The position numbers were made by a program, and so were the translations under genes. Positions 36,104 through 44,241 of a stretch of 64,000 nucleotides of DNA are shown piece by piece (within the stretch, counting starts at the first letter, position 1; each line of letters starts with the position of its first letter). The notes under the pieces are model-generated. The model saw only the letters and a list, made by a program, of their open reading frames with translations, did not search any database and was not told where the DNA came from. Source of the stretch: Chitinophagaceae bacterium (GTDB lineage Bacteria; Bacteroidota; Bacteroidia; Chitinophagales; Chitinophagaceae); contig JAQBNK010000152.1 in the NCBI GenBank assembly GCA_028288595.1, positions 1 through 64,000 of the forward strand, read 5' to 3'.

Positions 36104-37909
36104 ATGAAAAGAAATATCATTCTGTTTATCCCCTGCTTATTCATTCTCGCTCAGCTCCAGGCGCAGCATATTAATTATAATTTTTCCGCGCCTAATGCAG
36201 CTCACCATGAAGCCACTATAACTCTGCTCGCGGAAAATATTGGTACCGCTCCTGCTGTTTTTAGAATGAGCCGCTCCTCTCCCGGCCGGTATGCTACGCA
36301 CGAATTTGGTAAAAACGTGTATGATGTAAAAGCTTATGACGGAAAAGGGAATATGCTAAAGGTTCAAAAAACTGACGCAGAAATTTATACTGTGGCTGCT
36401 CACCAGGGAACGGTTCGTATTAGTTATACGATCTATGGCAATTATGCTGATGGCACCTATATGAATATCGACCCGGCCAGTTACCATCTCAATATGCCTG
36501 CAACCTTTATGTGGGTGAAAGGATTTGATAAAGCACCCATTACTATTCATTTTGACATACCTGCGAATTTCAAAATTGCAACACAACTAAAGCCAACCAG
36601 TGATCCTAATACCTTTACCGCCCCGGGATTACAACTTTTTATGGATTCACCAACTAAGATTGGCAACCTGTTTTTTTCAGACTGGACAGAATCGAACCCG
36701 GGCAAAGCTTTTAAATTCAGGCTGGCACTGGAAGCGAATACCACACAAGCCGGTGCAGATAGTTTTGCTGTAAAACTGAAAAAAATAGTAGAAACGGAAA
36801 GAGATGTTTTTGGTGAATTCCCTGATTATGATTTCGGCATGTATACCTTCATCGCCAGCATTAATCCATATGTGCGTGGAGATGGAATGGAACACAGGAA
36901 CTCAACCATGATCACCAGCGGAAATAACTTCACAGGCAGAAATAACCAGCTCGGCGTTTTTGCCCATGAGTTTTTTCATAACTGGAACGTTGAAAGAATA
37001 AGACCCAAATCGATCGAGCCTTTCAACTTCGAAAAAAGTAATATGAGTGAAGGACTTTGGCTGGCTGAAGGATTCACCCAATATTATGGCGAAATGATTT
37101 TGGTAAGAGCAGGCTTCACTCCTGTTGAAAACTATTTAAATACGATCTCGGGCCTTATCAACACAAAAGAAAATACACCCGGAGCAAAATATTATTCACC
37201 GATTGAAAACAGTCAGCGGGCCGTGTTTGTTGATGCAGGAGTATCGATTGATAAAACGAATTACCCCAACATGTTTTCGTCTTATTATACTTACGGCGGT
37301 GCCACTGCACTGGCTTTAGATCTTGATCTGCGAAGCCGCTTCAATAAAACACTGGATGATTTTATGAAGGTGTTATGGAAGCGTTTCGGCAAAACAGAAA
37401 TTCCTTATACCATTCCGGGATTGCAGGATGCACTGGCTAGTATTACCAATGCATCTTATGCCAGCGATTTTTTTAGTAAATATATTTACGGACATACATC
37501 TTTCGATTATGCAGCCGTATTACAAAAAGCTGGCTTTGCACTCACGAGGTTAGTTGCGGGGAAAGCCTGGCTTGGATCTGTGAACTGGACTCCAAGAAAT
37601 AATGAAATAGTCATTGGAAGTAATACGATTCGCGACACACCATTGTATGCTGCAGGACTAGATATTGATGATGTGTTGCTGGAGCTCGATGGCCAGTCGA
37701 TTAAACAGGCCTCAACCATTAGCGATATTCTTGCTGCACATAAACCAGGAGACATTTTACTAGTTAGTTACCGGCACAGGGAAGAAACAAAATCAACTAC
37801 TGTGAACCTGGGAGAAAATCCTGCTTATACCATAGTAGCAATTGAAAAACAGGGAAGCAGTTTAACCAATGAACAACAGGCTTTCAGAAAAAACTGGTTA
37901 CATCAATAA
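36104..37909 (+). CDS. M61-family metallopeptidase (glycyl aminopeptidase-like) with PDZ
   Basis: A 601-residue secreted peptidase: signal peptide ending LQAQ (about residue 21), N-terminal beta domain, zinc motif HEFFHNWNVERI (about 285) with the downstream Glu in EGLWLAEGFTQYY, and a C-terminal PDZ domain (about 480-575; GLDIDDVLLELDGQSI). M61 enzymes cleave N-terminal Gly or Ala residues. Length and order match the family. A strong hairpin terminator follows directly. Confidence 0.94.
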   Translation: MKRNIILFIPCLFILAQLQAQHINYNFSAPNAAHHEATITLLAENIGTAPAVFRMSRSSPGRYATHEFGKNVYDVKAYDGKGNMLKVQKTDAEIYTVAAHQGTVRISYTIYGNYADGTYMNIDPASYHLNMPATFMWVKGFDKAPITIHFDIPANFKIATQLKPTSDPNTFTAPGLQLFMDSPTKIGNLFFSDWTESNPGKAFKFRLALEANTTQAGADSFAVKLKKIVETERDVFGEFPDYDFGMYTFIASINPYVRGDGMEHRNSTMITSGNNFTGRNNQLGVFAHEFFHNWNVERIRPKSIEPFNFEKSNMSEGLWLAEGFTQYYGEMILVRAGFTPVENYLNTISGLINTKENTPGAKYYSPIENSQRAVFVDAGVSIDKTNYPNMFSSYYTYGGATALALDLDLRSRFNKTLDDFMKVLWKRFGKTEIPYTIPGLQDALASITNASYASDFFSKYIYGHTSFDYAAVLQKAGFALTRLVAGKAWLGSVNWTPRNNEIVIGSNTIRDTPLYAAGLDIDDVLLELDGQSIKQASTISDILAAHKPGDILLVSYRHREETKSTTVNLGENPAYTIVAIEKQGSSLTNEQQAFRKNWLHQ

Positions 37910-37911
37910 AA

Positions 37912-37936
37912 AACAGGTCCCGGTGGGACCTGTTTT
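37912..37936 (+). terminator. terminator after the M61 peptidase gene
   Basis: AACAGGTCCC (37912-37921), loop GGT, GGGACCTGTT (37925-37934): perfect 10-bp stem, with T's after and A's before it, so it may also work in the reverse direction. Confidence 0.88.
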
Positions 37937-37964
37937 ATCAATCTTATTTCTCAACCGAGACGAA

Positions 37965-38177
37965 CTAAAATAATTGAAGGTTAAACACAGAAATATATCT
38001 CCTTTCCTGGAGATAATGTTCAATAATGTTAACCCTGTTACTGTGCGTGTTATCAACAGCTTCCTTTAACTGACCCGGGGTGATATTAAAGTGCTTGGCC
38101 CAAAATGAGACCTGTTCCGGCTCCGTCAGATTTACTGTTGCTCTGTACAACGGATGGGTAAAATTCAAACTTCTCAT
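37965..38177 (-). CDS. small DUF3606-like protein
   Basis: About 70 residues from MRSLNFTHP. The core NLTEPEQVSFWAKHFNITPG, QLKEAVDNTHSN and EHYLQERR resembles DUF3606: a short strand, a Trp-containing helix and an LKEAV helix. These small proteins are widespread and uncharacterised. Two further ATGs (38204 and near) are possible starts. It shares a reverse orientation with the tRNA-Leu upstream but lies beyond that tRNA's terminator. Confidence 0.6.
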   Translation of the reverse strand: MRSLNFTHPLYRATVNLTEPEQVSFWAKHFNITPGQLKEAVDNTHSNRVNIIEHYLQERRYISVFNLQLF

Positions 38178-38301
38178 GAGGTGGCATTTTCTATATAGCA
38201 TCAATTTTTATACCATATGCCGGAAATAACTTCCTGAAAAACAATTTGAAATATTGCCGCCTGAATGAAGGATAAAAATGAATTATATGTAGTCTTTTGC
38301 T

Positions 38302-38335
38302 TTTAAAAGAAAAACCGCTCCAAACGATGAAGCGG
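38302..38335 (-). terminator. terminator of the tRNA-Leu transcript
   Basis: On the reverse strand CCGCTTC (38335-38329), loop ATCGTTT, GGAGCGG (38321-38315) form a 7-bp stem with one G-U pair, followed by TTTTTCTTTT. It lies about 10 nt after the tRNA. Confidence 0.85.
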
Positions 38336-38345
38336 CTATAAGAAG

Positions 38346-38429
38346 TGCCCAGGAATGGATTCGAACCATCACACCCGTGAAGGCGCTGCGACCTGAACAC
38401 AGTGCGTCTACCAATTTCGCCACCTGGGC
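38346..38429 (-). tRNA. tRNA-Leu (anticodon CAG)
   Basis: The reverse strand folds as a class II tRNA: acceptor GCCCAGG with CCTGGGC, D-arm GGCGAAATTGGTAGAC, anticodon stem CTGTG/CGCAG around loop TTCAGGT (anticodon CAG), a long variable arm, and T-loop GGTTCGAATCC. Discriminator is A at 38346; CCA is not encoded. Confidence 0.97.
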
Positions 38430-38484
38430 AAAGTGTTCAACAGGGGTGCAAATATATTGGGTAGAAAATTACAGGCAAAATCTT

Positions 38485-39456
38485 TTAAAAGTGCAATAAA
38501 CTGCACCCTCTCAGGTCTGAATTATCCATTCTTCCCATCACTTCAAAGCTCCCGTTCTTATCCAGTTTGCCGATATCTTCCAGGGCTAAAAAAGCGCAGC
38601 TATGGATATTAGCAAGGTCAATTACGTTAATTAAACCCTGTCCTTCATCATTTACTAACATAGGATCTTCATCATCCCTAATCATAATTTTCATCCATGG
38701 CGGGCAACGAAAGATTCCATCACTTTTTGAATATGCCTGGCTCAGCAGTTCAGTCATACCATATTCTGAATGAATTTCATTTAAATCAAATGCAGACTTT
38801 AATAATGAATGCACTTCCTGTCTTGTAATTTCTTTTTTCCGCCCTTTCATACCGCCTGTTTCCATAACAATTGTGTTTCGCAGGGATAAGGGGAATTGCT
38901 CTGCAAAGTCAAGCAGTGCGTAGGTAACACCAATTAGCAGCACCTGCTTTTCATTAGCATCGAGTTGAAGAAGATTTGAATGAAGTTGTTCGAAATCATT
39001 CAGATAAAATCCGCTTGCAGGATCATTTGATAACCTGATCATTTCATCAACCATCATTACTAAAGACGAACCGCTCCTTTCGAGGTAAGAAGGAAGTAAT
39101 CCTAAAACACAAAAGTTTGTAAGAGGTCCATAAAACCTTTCGAAGCAGGTTATAAAGCTTTTCCTGTATATATCAGGGTCCGGTACAAAATGACTACTGG
39201 TAGCAGCGCCTGTTGTGCCACTACTGCTAAATACTAATCCCCGCTCATCTTTTGAACTGAGTATTTTTTTTGATTTAAAGAACGAAACCGGTAAAAAGGG
39301 TATCTGTTCAATGGTTGCCGGATTAGTTTCATTTACCAGTTCGCACCATTCCCTGTAAACCGGGTTATTGGTGAATTGATGATGAAAAAGAGCTATTGCA
39401 GCCACTTCATCAAACTTTTCAAGCTGAAAAATATTGTCAACAAACGATTTATCCAC
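38485..39456 (-). CDS. LuxE-like acyl-protein synthetase / acyl-activating enzyme
   Basis: A 323-residue cytosolic protein of the LuxE group. The AMP-binding motif SSSGTTGAATS (about residues 77-87) is clear, followed by LGLLPSYLERSGSSLV, GVTYALLDFAE and the ETGGMKGRKKE and EYGMTELLSQAY motifs typical of LuxE and related acyl-AMP ligases. LuxE activates fatty acids for luciferase aldehyde; without luxC, luxD or luxAB here, it more likely loads an acyl group for another pathway. GTG is the start. It is divergent from the next lipoprotein gene. Confidence 0.88.
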   Translation of the reverse strand: MDKSFVDNIFQLEKFDEVAAIALFHHQFTNNPVYREWCELVNETNPATIEQIPFLPVSFFKSKKILSSKDERGLVFSSSGTTGAATSSHFVPDPDIYRKSFITCFERFYGPLTNFCVLGLLPSYLERSGSSLVMMVDEMIRLSNDPASGFYLNDFEQLHSNLLQLDANEKQVLLIGVTYALLDFAEQFPLSLRNTIVMETGGMKGRKKEITRQEVHSLLKSAFDLNEIHSEYGMTELLSQAYSKSDGIFRCPPWMKIMIRDDEDPMLVNDEGQGLINVIDLANIHSCAFLALEDIGKLDKNGSFEVMGRMDNSDLRGCSLLHF

Positions 39457-39480
39457 GATTCAGCGTTAATATGTTTTAAG

Positions 39481-39488
39481 TAAATTTG
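39481..39488 (+). promoter_or_regulatory. -7 promoter box of the DUF-less lipoprotein gene
   Basis: TAAATTTG fits TANNTTTG exactly. Transcription would start near 39493, inside the first possible ATG codon (39491), so the ATG at 39506 is the better start. Confidence 0.6.
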
Positions 39489-39505
39489 ACATGAAAGCAA
39501 AAACA

Positions 39506-39961
39506 ATGAACGTAAAAGTATTATTCCTAACCCTTTGTTTAATCACATTGGCAGCTTGCAAAAAAGACAAATATGAAACTAAGCCGCAATTAACGTTTAA
39601 AAAAGTGGAGACTCCGGTTCTTAGCAGCAATGACCAAATATTAAAATTCTTTTTAAATGTAACTGATAAGGAGGGAGATATACAAGATACCTTATGGGTT
39701 CAAAAAATTACGCTGAATTGTGCATCAGGAAGTTTTGTTTCAAAATATAAGGTTCCAAATTTTACTCCCATTGCAAATGTGAACGCTGAACTTTCTGTGT
39801 CCTTTCAAAAAGGAAATAATTATGATCCTAATTATGTGAGGCTGTTAACCCTCTCGCAATGCAATAAAAATGATACCTGTATTTTTAAATTCTGGATACA
39901 GGATAATGCCAAGAATAAAAGCGATACGGTTACTTCTCCTACTATTGTAATTACTAAATGA
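39506..39961 (+). CDS. hypothetical lipoprotein
   Basis: About 151 residues from MNVKVLF, with lipobox LAAC (Cys at about residue 18). The mature part looks like a beta-sandwich: KFFLNVTDKEGDIQDTLWV, then DTCIFKFWIQDNAKNKSDTV, which resembles an Ig- or cadherin-like fold with the DKEGDIQDT segment typical of Bacteroidota surface lipoproteins. Function unknown. An ATG five codons upstream is discounted because of the promoter box. Confidence 0.72.
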   Translation: MNVKVLFLTLCLITLAACKKDKYETKPQLTFKKVETPVLSSNDQILKFFLNVTDKEGDIQDTLWVQKITLNCASGSFVSKYKVPNFTPIANVNAELSVSFQKGNNYDPNYVRLLTLSQCNKNDTCIFKFWIQDNAKNKSDTVTSPTIVITK

Positions 39962-39970
39962 TAAACAGCT

Positions 39971-40897
39971 TTGTTTAAGCGGCTGATACCTCACATTTTT
40001 TATGGGAACGTATTTTATGCGCTTTGTACAGTAGCACTTTGCATCGAGACTAATTTACTGGCTGGGTTACCGGAAAATGACTGGTTGTTTTACCTGATTA
40101 TTGGTACAGCAACCATTGTTTTTTATACGCTTGTTTATTACATCGCAAGCCGGTTCATTAATCCCGAAATGGTAGCGTTCGACAGGAAGAACAGGAATGT
40201 ATGGTACGGTCATCACCGCCCGCTGGTAAGATTTGTACTGATAGCGGCAATCGCCATTTTGCTAATATGTGAAGGTTTATATTTTTTTCGTTACCTGGAC
40301 AGGATCAGCCGCCTAACATTTACCGACTACTTCCTTCTTGCAATTTTCCCCCTTGTATCCATTGCTTATTCATTCGAAATACCCTTATTAAAACATTTCA
40401 GGCCACTACGCGAAGCAGGCATTTTAAAACCCTTTGTTCTTGGTTTTGCCTGGGCAGGATTTGTTACGGTATACCCGGTGCTTGGTTTAAAATGGGAAGG
40501 GATTGCCATTACATCAGCGGATGGAATTCCTGTTCAGTGGCTCTTTATTCAAAACTTTCTTTTTATTTCTCTTTTATGCATCCTGTTTGATATAAAAGAT
40601 ATGCAATACGACCGGCGCAAACAATTGAATACAATTCCCGTACGGCTGGGCGCAACAAAAACCATCTTTTATGTGGTGATACCCCTCATCATTTTGAACA
40701 TGGTCATAAAGAGTGTATACTTTTTTCATACATCGCAATTCTTCACCGCGCTTTTTATCCGTGGCATACCTTATGTAATTCTGCTGCTGGTTAGTTTTGA
40801 AGTAAGGAAGGAAAAATCCACATTGTATTATCTTGCAGTGATCGATGGAATGATGCTACTAAAAGCATTAACAGGGATCATCAGCACTTACCTGTAA
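39971..40897 (+). CDS. UbiA-like prenyltransferase homologue lacking the first Asp motif
   Basis: A 308-residue protein with about eight to nine membrane helices. The second Asp-rich motif of UbiA enzymes is intact (FDIKDMQYDRRKQLNTIPV, about 217-235). At the place of the first motif (NDxxD), only a loop with FINPEMVAFDRKNRNVW is present, so metal-pyrophosphate binding may be impaired. TTG is the start. It follows the lipoprotein gene by 9 nt. It may be a diverged enzyme or a non-catalytic relative. Confidence 0.72.
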   Translation: MFKRLIPHIFYGNVFYALCTVALCIETNLLAGLPENDWLFYLIIGTATIVFYTLVYYIASRFINPEMVAFDRKNRNVWYGHHRPLVRFVLIAAIAILLICEGLYFFRYLDRISRLTFTDYFLLAIFPLVSIAYSFEIPLLKHFRPLREAGILKPFVLGFAWAGFVTVYPVLGLKWEGIAITSADGIPVQWLFIQNFLFISLLCILFDIKDMQYDRRKQLNTIPVRLGATKTIFYVVIPLIILNMVIKSVYFFHTSQFFTALFIRGIPYVILLLVSFEVRKEKSTLYYLAVIDGMMLLKALTGIISTYL

Positions 40898-40906
40898 AAA
40901 AAATAT

Positions 40907-42022
40907 ATGGCCAAAGCAAATAAAATCGTTTCAAAAAACAATAAGCAGCTCAGCAATGAATCTTTTGAATTTTTAAAAAATTATATCAATACAGCATCTC
41001 CTGTTGGCTTTGAAGCCAGCGGGCAAAAGCTGTGGCTTCAATACATCACTCGTTTTGTTGATACAACAATGGTTGATCCTTATGGAACTGCTGTAGGAAT
41101 TATCAATCCCGATGCTCCTTTTAAAGTTGTTATTGAAGCGCATGCAGATGAGATCAGCTGGTTCGTTAATCATATTACCGACCAGGGACTAATTTATGTA
41201 AAACGAAACGGTGGAGTAGATGCATTGATCGCACCAAGTCTGCGTGTAATCATTCATGGAAAAAAAGGACCCGTGAAAGCAGTGTTCGGATGGCCCGCTA
41301 TTCACACCAGGGTATCTAATGCAGACAAGGACCCCGCTCCAAAACCTGAGAATTTATTTTTGGACTGCGGCGCGAGAAATAAAAAAGAAGTTGAACAACT
41401 CGGGATTCACATCGGTTCTGTTATTACTTATGCCGATGGCTTCGATGAACTCGCTTATGATTATTATGTAGGACGTGCCTTTGATAACCGCATAGGAGGT
41501 TTTATGATCGCCGAAGTTGCCAGGAGATTAAGTGAGAATAAAAAGACATTACCATTTGGTTTATATATTGTGAATGCGGTGCAGGAAGAAGTAGGATTAC
41601 GCGGAGCTGAAATGATAGCCCGACGCATAAAGCCCAACATCGCTATCATCACAGATGTTACGCACGATACCACTACGCCAATGATCAATAAACTGATTGA
41701 AGGAGAAGTGAATTGTGGTAAGGGACCAGTTGTTGTTTACGGGCCTGCAGTTCATAACAAGCTATTGACAGTGGTGCAGGCTGTGGCTGAAAAAAAACAA
41801 ATTCCTTTGCAGTTGCGGGTTGTGAGCCGCAGCACGGGAACAGATACAGATAGTTTTGCTTATGCAAATGATGGCTGCCCTTCTGTATTGATCTCTATCC
41901 CTTTACGATATATGCATACTACGGTTGAAGTATTACATAAATCTGATATAGAGAACACGATCAGGCTCATGTACGAAACGCTTTTAACGCTCACGCCAAA
42001 AACAAATCTGAGCTATTTCTAA
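40907..42022 (+). CDS. M42-family metallopeptidase
   Basis: A 371-residue cytosolic aminopeptidase. Zinc-binding pattern: EAHADEISWFV (His, Asp), AFDNRIGG (bridging Asp), QEEVGLRGA (catalytic and metal Glu), DVTHDTTTP (metal Asp) and the late MHTTVEVLH (His). M42 enzymes form large dodecamers that degrade peptides; some were annotated as endoglucanases by mistake. It follows the UbiA-like gene by 9 nt. Confidence 0.93.
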   Translation: MAKANKIVSKNNKQLSNESFEFLKNYINTASPVGFEASGQKLWLQYITRFVDTTMVDPYGTAVGIINPDAPFKVVIEAHADEISWFVNHITDQGLIYVKRNGGVDALIAPSLRVIIHGKKGPVKAVFGWPAIHTRVSNADKDPAPKPENLFLDCGARNKKEVEQLGIHIGSVITYADGFDELAYDYYVGRAFDNRIGGFMIAEVARRLSENKKTLPFGLYIVNAVQEEVGLRGAEMIARRIKPNIAIITDVTHDTTTPMINKLIEGEVNCGKGPVVVYGPAVHNKLLTVVQAVAEKKQIPLQLRVVSRSTGTDTDSFAYANDGCPSVLISIPLRYMHTTVEVLHKSDIENTIRLMYETLLTLTPKTNLSYF

Positions 42023-42078
42023 AATAATCTTTCACATCCTGTTAATAATTGAAGGTCTTCCAAACAATTGTTAGCACG

Positions 42079-42086
42079 TAATTTTG
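42079..42086 (+). promoter_or_regulatory. -7 box abutting the amidotransferase start codon
   Basis: TAATTTTG matches TANNTTTG exactly and ends 4 nt before ATG 42091, predicting a leaderless or nearly leaderless mRNA. No -33 TTG is found at 19-21 nt spacing. Confidence 0.55.
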
Positions 42087-42090
42087 CCCA

Positions 42091-42918
42091 ATGGAATTGA
42101 ACATAGCAATATTGGATCTGTATGATGGTGAAGCGAACGAGGGTATGCGATGCATCCGCCAGATCATTAGCGAATGGGGAAAGGAAAACGATCTTAACCT
42201 TTCAGTGAAAGAATTTGATGTAAGAAAAAAATTGCAGGTTCCTGATACTTCTTTTGATATCTATATTTCCAGTGGCGGCCCTGGTTCTCCGTTAGAAAGT
42301 GAAGGTTCTGAATGGGAAGAAAAATATTTTGCATGGGTTCACAACATTGAGGAATGGAATAATAATGTTTTGAAGTATCCCAAAAAACAAGTCTTCTTTA
42401 TTTGTCATAGTTACCAGCTCATCACCCGCTATTACGAGGTGGCGAATGTTTGTAAACGAAACAGCACTGCATTCGGGGTTTTTCCTGTTCACATGCTGGA
42501 AGATGGCCCGGCAGAAAAAACATTCGAAGGATTAACCGATCCTTTTTATGCGGTTGACAGCCGCGAATACCAGGTGATAGAACCTGATTATGATAAGATA
42601 CATGAAATGGGTGGCCGTGTTTTAGCCATAGAAAAAGAACGGCCGCATGTTCCATTTGAAAGAGCGATCATGGCAATCCGTTTCAATGAATATTTTATCG
42701 GTACGCAATTTCACCCGGAAGCAGACGGCGAGGGAATGAGCATGTACCTGCAGCGGGAGGACAAAAAGAAAACGGTGATCGATAATCATGGAGAAGAAAA
42801 ATGGAAAAGCATGATCGAACAGTTAAATGATCCGGACAAGATCAGGCTTACTTACCAGCATGTATTACCTAATTTTTTAAGGCTCGCATCCGGGCAGCTA
42901 AAAACAACACATTATTAA
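42091..42918 (+). CDS. class I glutamine amidotransferase, GMP-synthase-like
   Basis: A 275-residue class I glutamine amidotransferase. Oxyanion strand ISSGGPGSPLES, nucleophile Cys in FICHSYQLI (about residue 110; the usual GxCxGxQ is changed), and the His-Glu pair in GTQFHPEADGEG complete the triad. These domains release ammonia from glutamine for a partner synthetase. The next gene encodes an ATP-grasp protein, a plausible partner. A terminator separates the two genes. Confidence 0.85.
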   Translation: MELNIAILDLYDGEANEGMRCIRQIISEWGKENDLNLSVKEFDVRKKLQVPDTSFDIYISSGGPGSPLESEGSEWEEKYFAWVHNIEEWNNNVLKYPKKQVFFICHSYQLITRYYEVANVCKRNSTAFGVFPVHMLEDGPAEKTFEGLTDPFYAVDSREYQVIEPDYDKIHEMGGRVLAIEKERPHVPFERAIMAIRFNEYFIGTQFHPEADGEGMSMYLQREDKKKTVIDNHGEEKWKSMIEQLNDPDKIRLTYQHVLPNFLRLASGQLKTTHY

Positions 42919-42922
42919 TTCA

Positions 42923-42950
42923 AATCCCTGCATATCGCAGGGATTTTTTA
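42923..42950 (+). terminator. terminator between amidotransferase and ATP-grasp genes
   Basis: AATCCCTGC (42923-42931), loop ATATC, GCAGGGATT (42937-42945): perfect 9-bp stem then TTTTT. It would end or attenuate transcription between the two genes. Confidence 0.88.
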
Positions 42951-42973
42951 TTTTCAGCAGTAAATCTATCCGC

Positions 42974-44170
42974 ATGGTTACTGAAGCAAGAGAACAATTC
43001 AATAAAGAATTCACCGAAAATAAATATGAACAATACCTTGCTGATCTCGACAGTAAACATCCGGGTGCCATTGATTTCCGCCTTGCTGAAACACCCGTTT
43101 TTGTCGATCGTTCATTCAAAGAGAAAATGATTGCCGCCTGTGAATCGATTGTTGATGTGATTACCGAGTCCGATTTTAAAGAAAGAACTGCGAATGCAAT
43201 TCCCGAACATCTAAAAGTGCTGAATGAAAATGATCATTCACATTTTATCGCATTTGACTTTGGTATTTGTCAAAATTTCGCCGGAGAATTAGAGCCGCAG
43301 TTAATAGAAATGCAGGGCTTTCCCACCCTTTTTGGTTACCAGGTTTTACAGGCTGAAATGATGAGAAAGAATTTTTCCATTCCCGGTAACTTCAATAATT
43401 ACCTGAATGGTTTTTCAAAAGACAGTTATACCAAATTACTGCGAGAGATTATTGTTGCCGATTGTGATCCGGAAAATGTTATTCTCCTGGAACTCTTTCC
43501 TCACCAGCAAAAAACACGGATCGATTTTTATTGCACACAGGATTATACCGGCGTGCAACCGGTTTGTTTAACTGAATTAATTAAAGAAGGAAAAAAGTTA
43601 TTCTATCAAAAAGATGAAAAAAAGATTCTGATCAAAAGAATTTATAACCGGTTGATCTTTGACGAACTGGAGCAGCAATCAAAAGAAGTACAGGACAAAG
43701 GAAAGATTTTGTTTGAAGAATTAGATGTTGAATGGGTACCACATCCGAACTGGTTTTACAGGATCAGTAAATACACCTTACCGCTCATTAAACACCAATA
43801 CATTCCTGAAACGACTTACCTCAGTGACCTGGCTGCAATTCCAAATGATTTAGAAAAATATGTTTTGAAACCTTTATTCTCTTTTGCAGGTCAGGGTGTG
43901 GTCATAGATGTTACAAAAAATGATATTCAAAAAATTACCGATCCACATAACTGGATACTGCAAAGAAAAGTTCAATATGCTGATGTGATCCCTACTCCTG
44001 ATGGGCCGGCAAAAGCAGAGATACGTATTTTTTATTTTTGGAAAGATGGTGAGGCCAGGCCCGTTGCTACTCATAATCTCGCACGGCTTAGCAAGGGCAA
44101 AATGATCGGGGTACGATATAATAAAGATAAAACCTGGGTGGGCGGAACGATTGCTTTTTTCGAAGATTAG
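42974..44170 (+). CDS. ATP-grasp-like protein (glutathionylspermidine-synthase-like)
   Basis: A 398-residue cytosolic protein. The N-terminal part contains LEPQLIEMQGFPTLFGYQ (about 110-130), similar to the acceptor region of circularly permuted ATP-grasp enzymes; the C-terminal half has the ATP-grasp set YVLKPLFSFAGQGV (ATP Lys), NWILQRKV, AEIRIFYFW (metal Glu/Arg) and THNLARLSKGKMIG (Asn, Arg). The family forms amide or peptide bonds by acyl phosphates. Product unknown; the preceding amidotransferase suggests an amidation. The stop codon is the first base of repeat H. Confidence 0.78.
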   Translation: MVTEAREQFNKEFTENKYEQYLADLDSKHPGAIDFRLAETPVFVDRSFKEKMIAACESIVDVITESDFKERTANAIPEHLKVLNENDHSHFIAFDFGICQNFAGELEPQLIEMQGFPTLFGYQVLQAEMMRKNFSIPGNFNNYLNGFSKDSYTKLLREIIVADCDPENVILLELFPHQQKTRIDFYCTQDYTGVQPVCLTELIKEGKKLFYQKDEKKILIKRIYNRLIFDELEQQSKEVQDKGKILFEELDVEWVPHPNWFYRISKYTLPLIKHQYIPETTYLSDLAAIPNDLEKYVLKPLFSFAGQGVVIDVTKNDIQKITDPHNWILQRKVQYADVIPTPDGPAKAEIRIFYFWKDGEARPVATHNLARLSKGKMIGVRYNKDKTWVGGTIAFFED

Positions 44171-44238
44171 CCACAAAGACGCAAAGACTCAAAGAAGACA
44201 AAGGCAACACAGCCCTTAAAACTTGGCGTCTTAGTGGC
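44170..44238. repeat. octamer word array H with inverted repeat, between convergent genes
   Basis: GCCACAAAGACGCAAAG (44170-44186) is mirrored by CTTGGCGTCTTAGTGGC (44222-44238), 15 of 17 paired. Within it four 8-nt units run 44172-44203 (CACAAAGA type). The array begins at the last base of one stop codon and ends 3 nt before the other. It shares its word with the array at 11413-11468. Confidence 0.78.
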
Positions 44239-44241
44239 AAC

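Noticed and set aside
38191-38400. Reverse-strand frame over the tRNA
   Set aside because: It is a by-product of the tRNA-Leu gene and its terminator.
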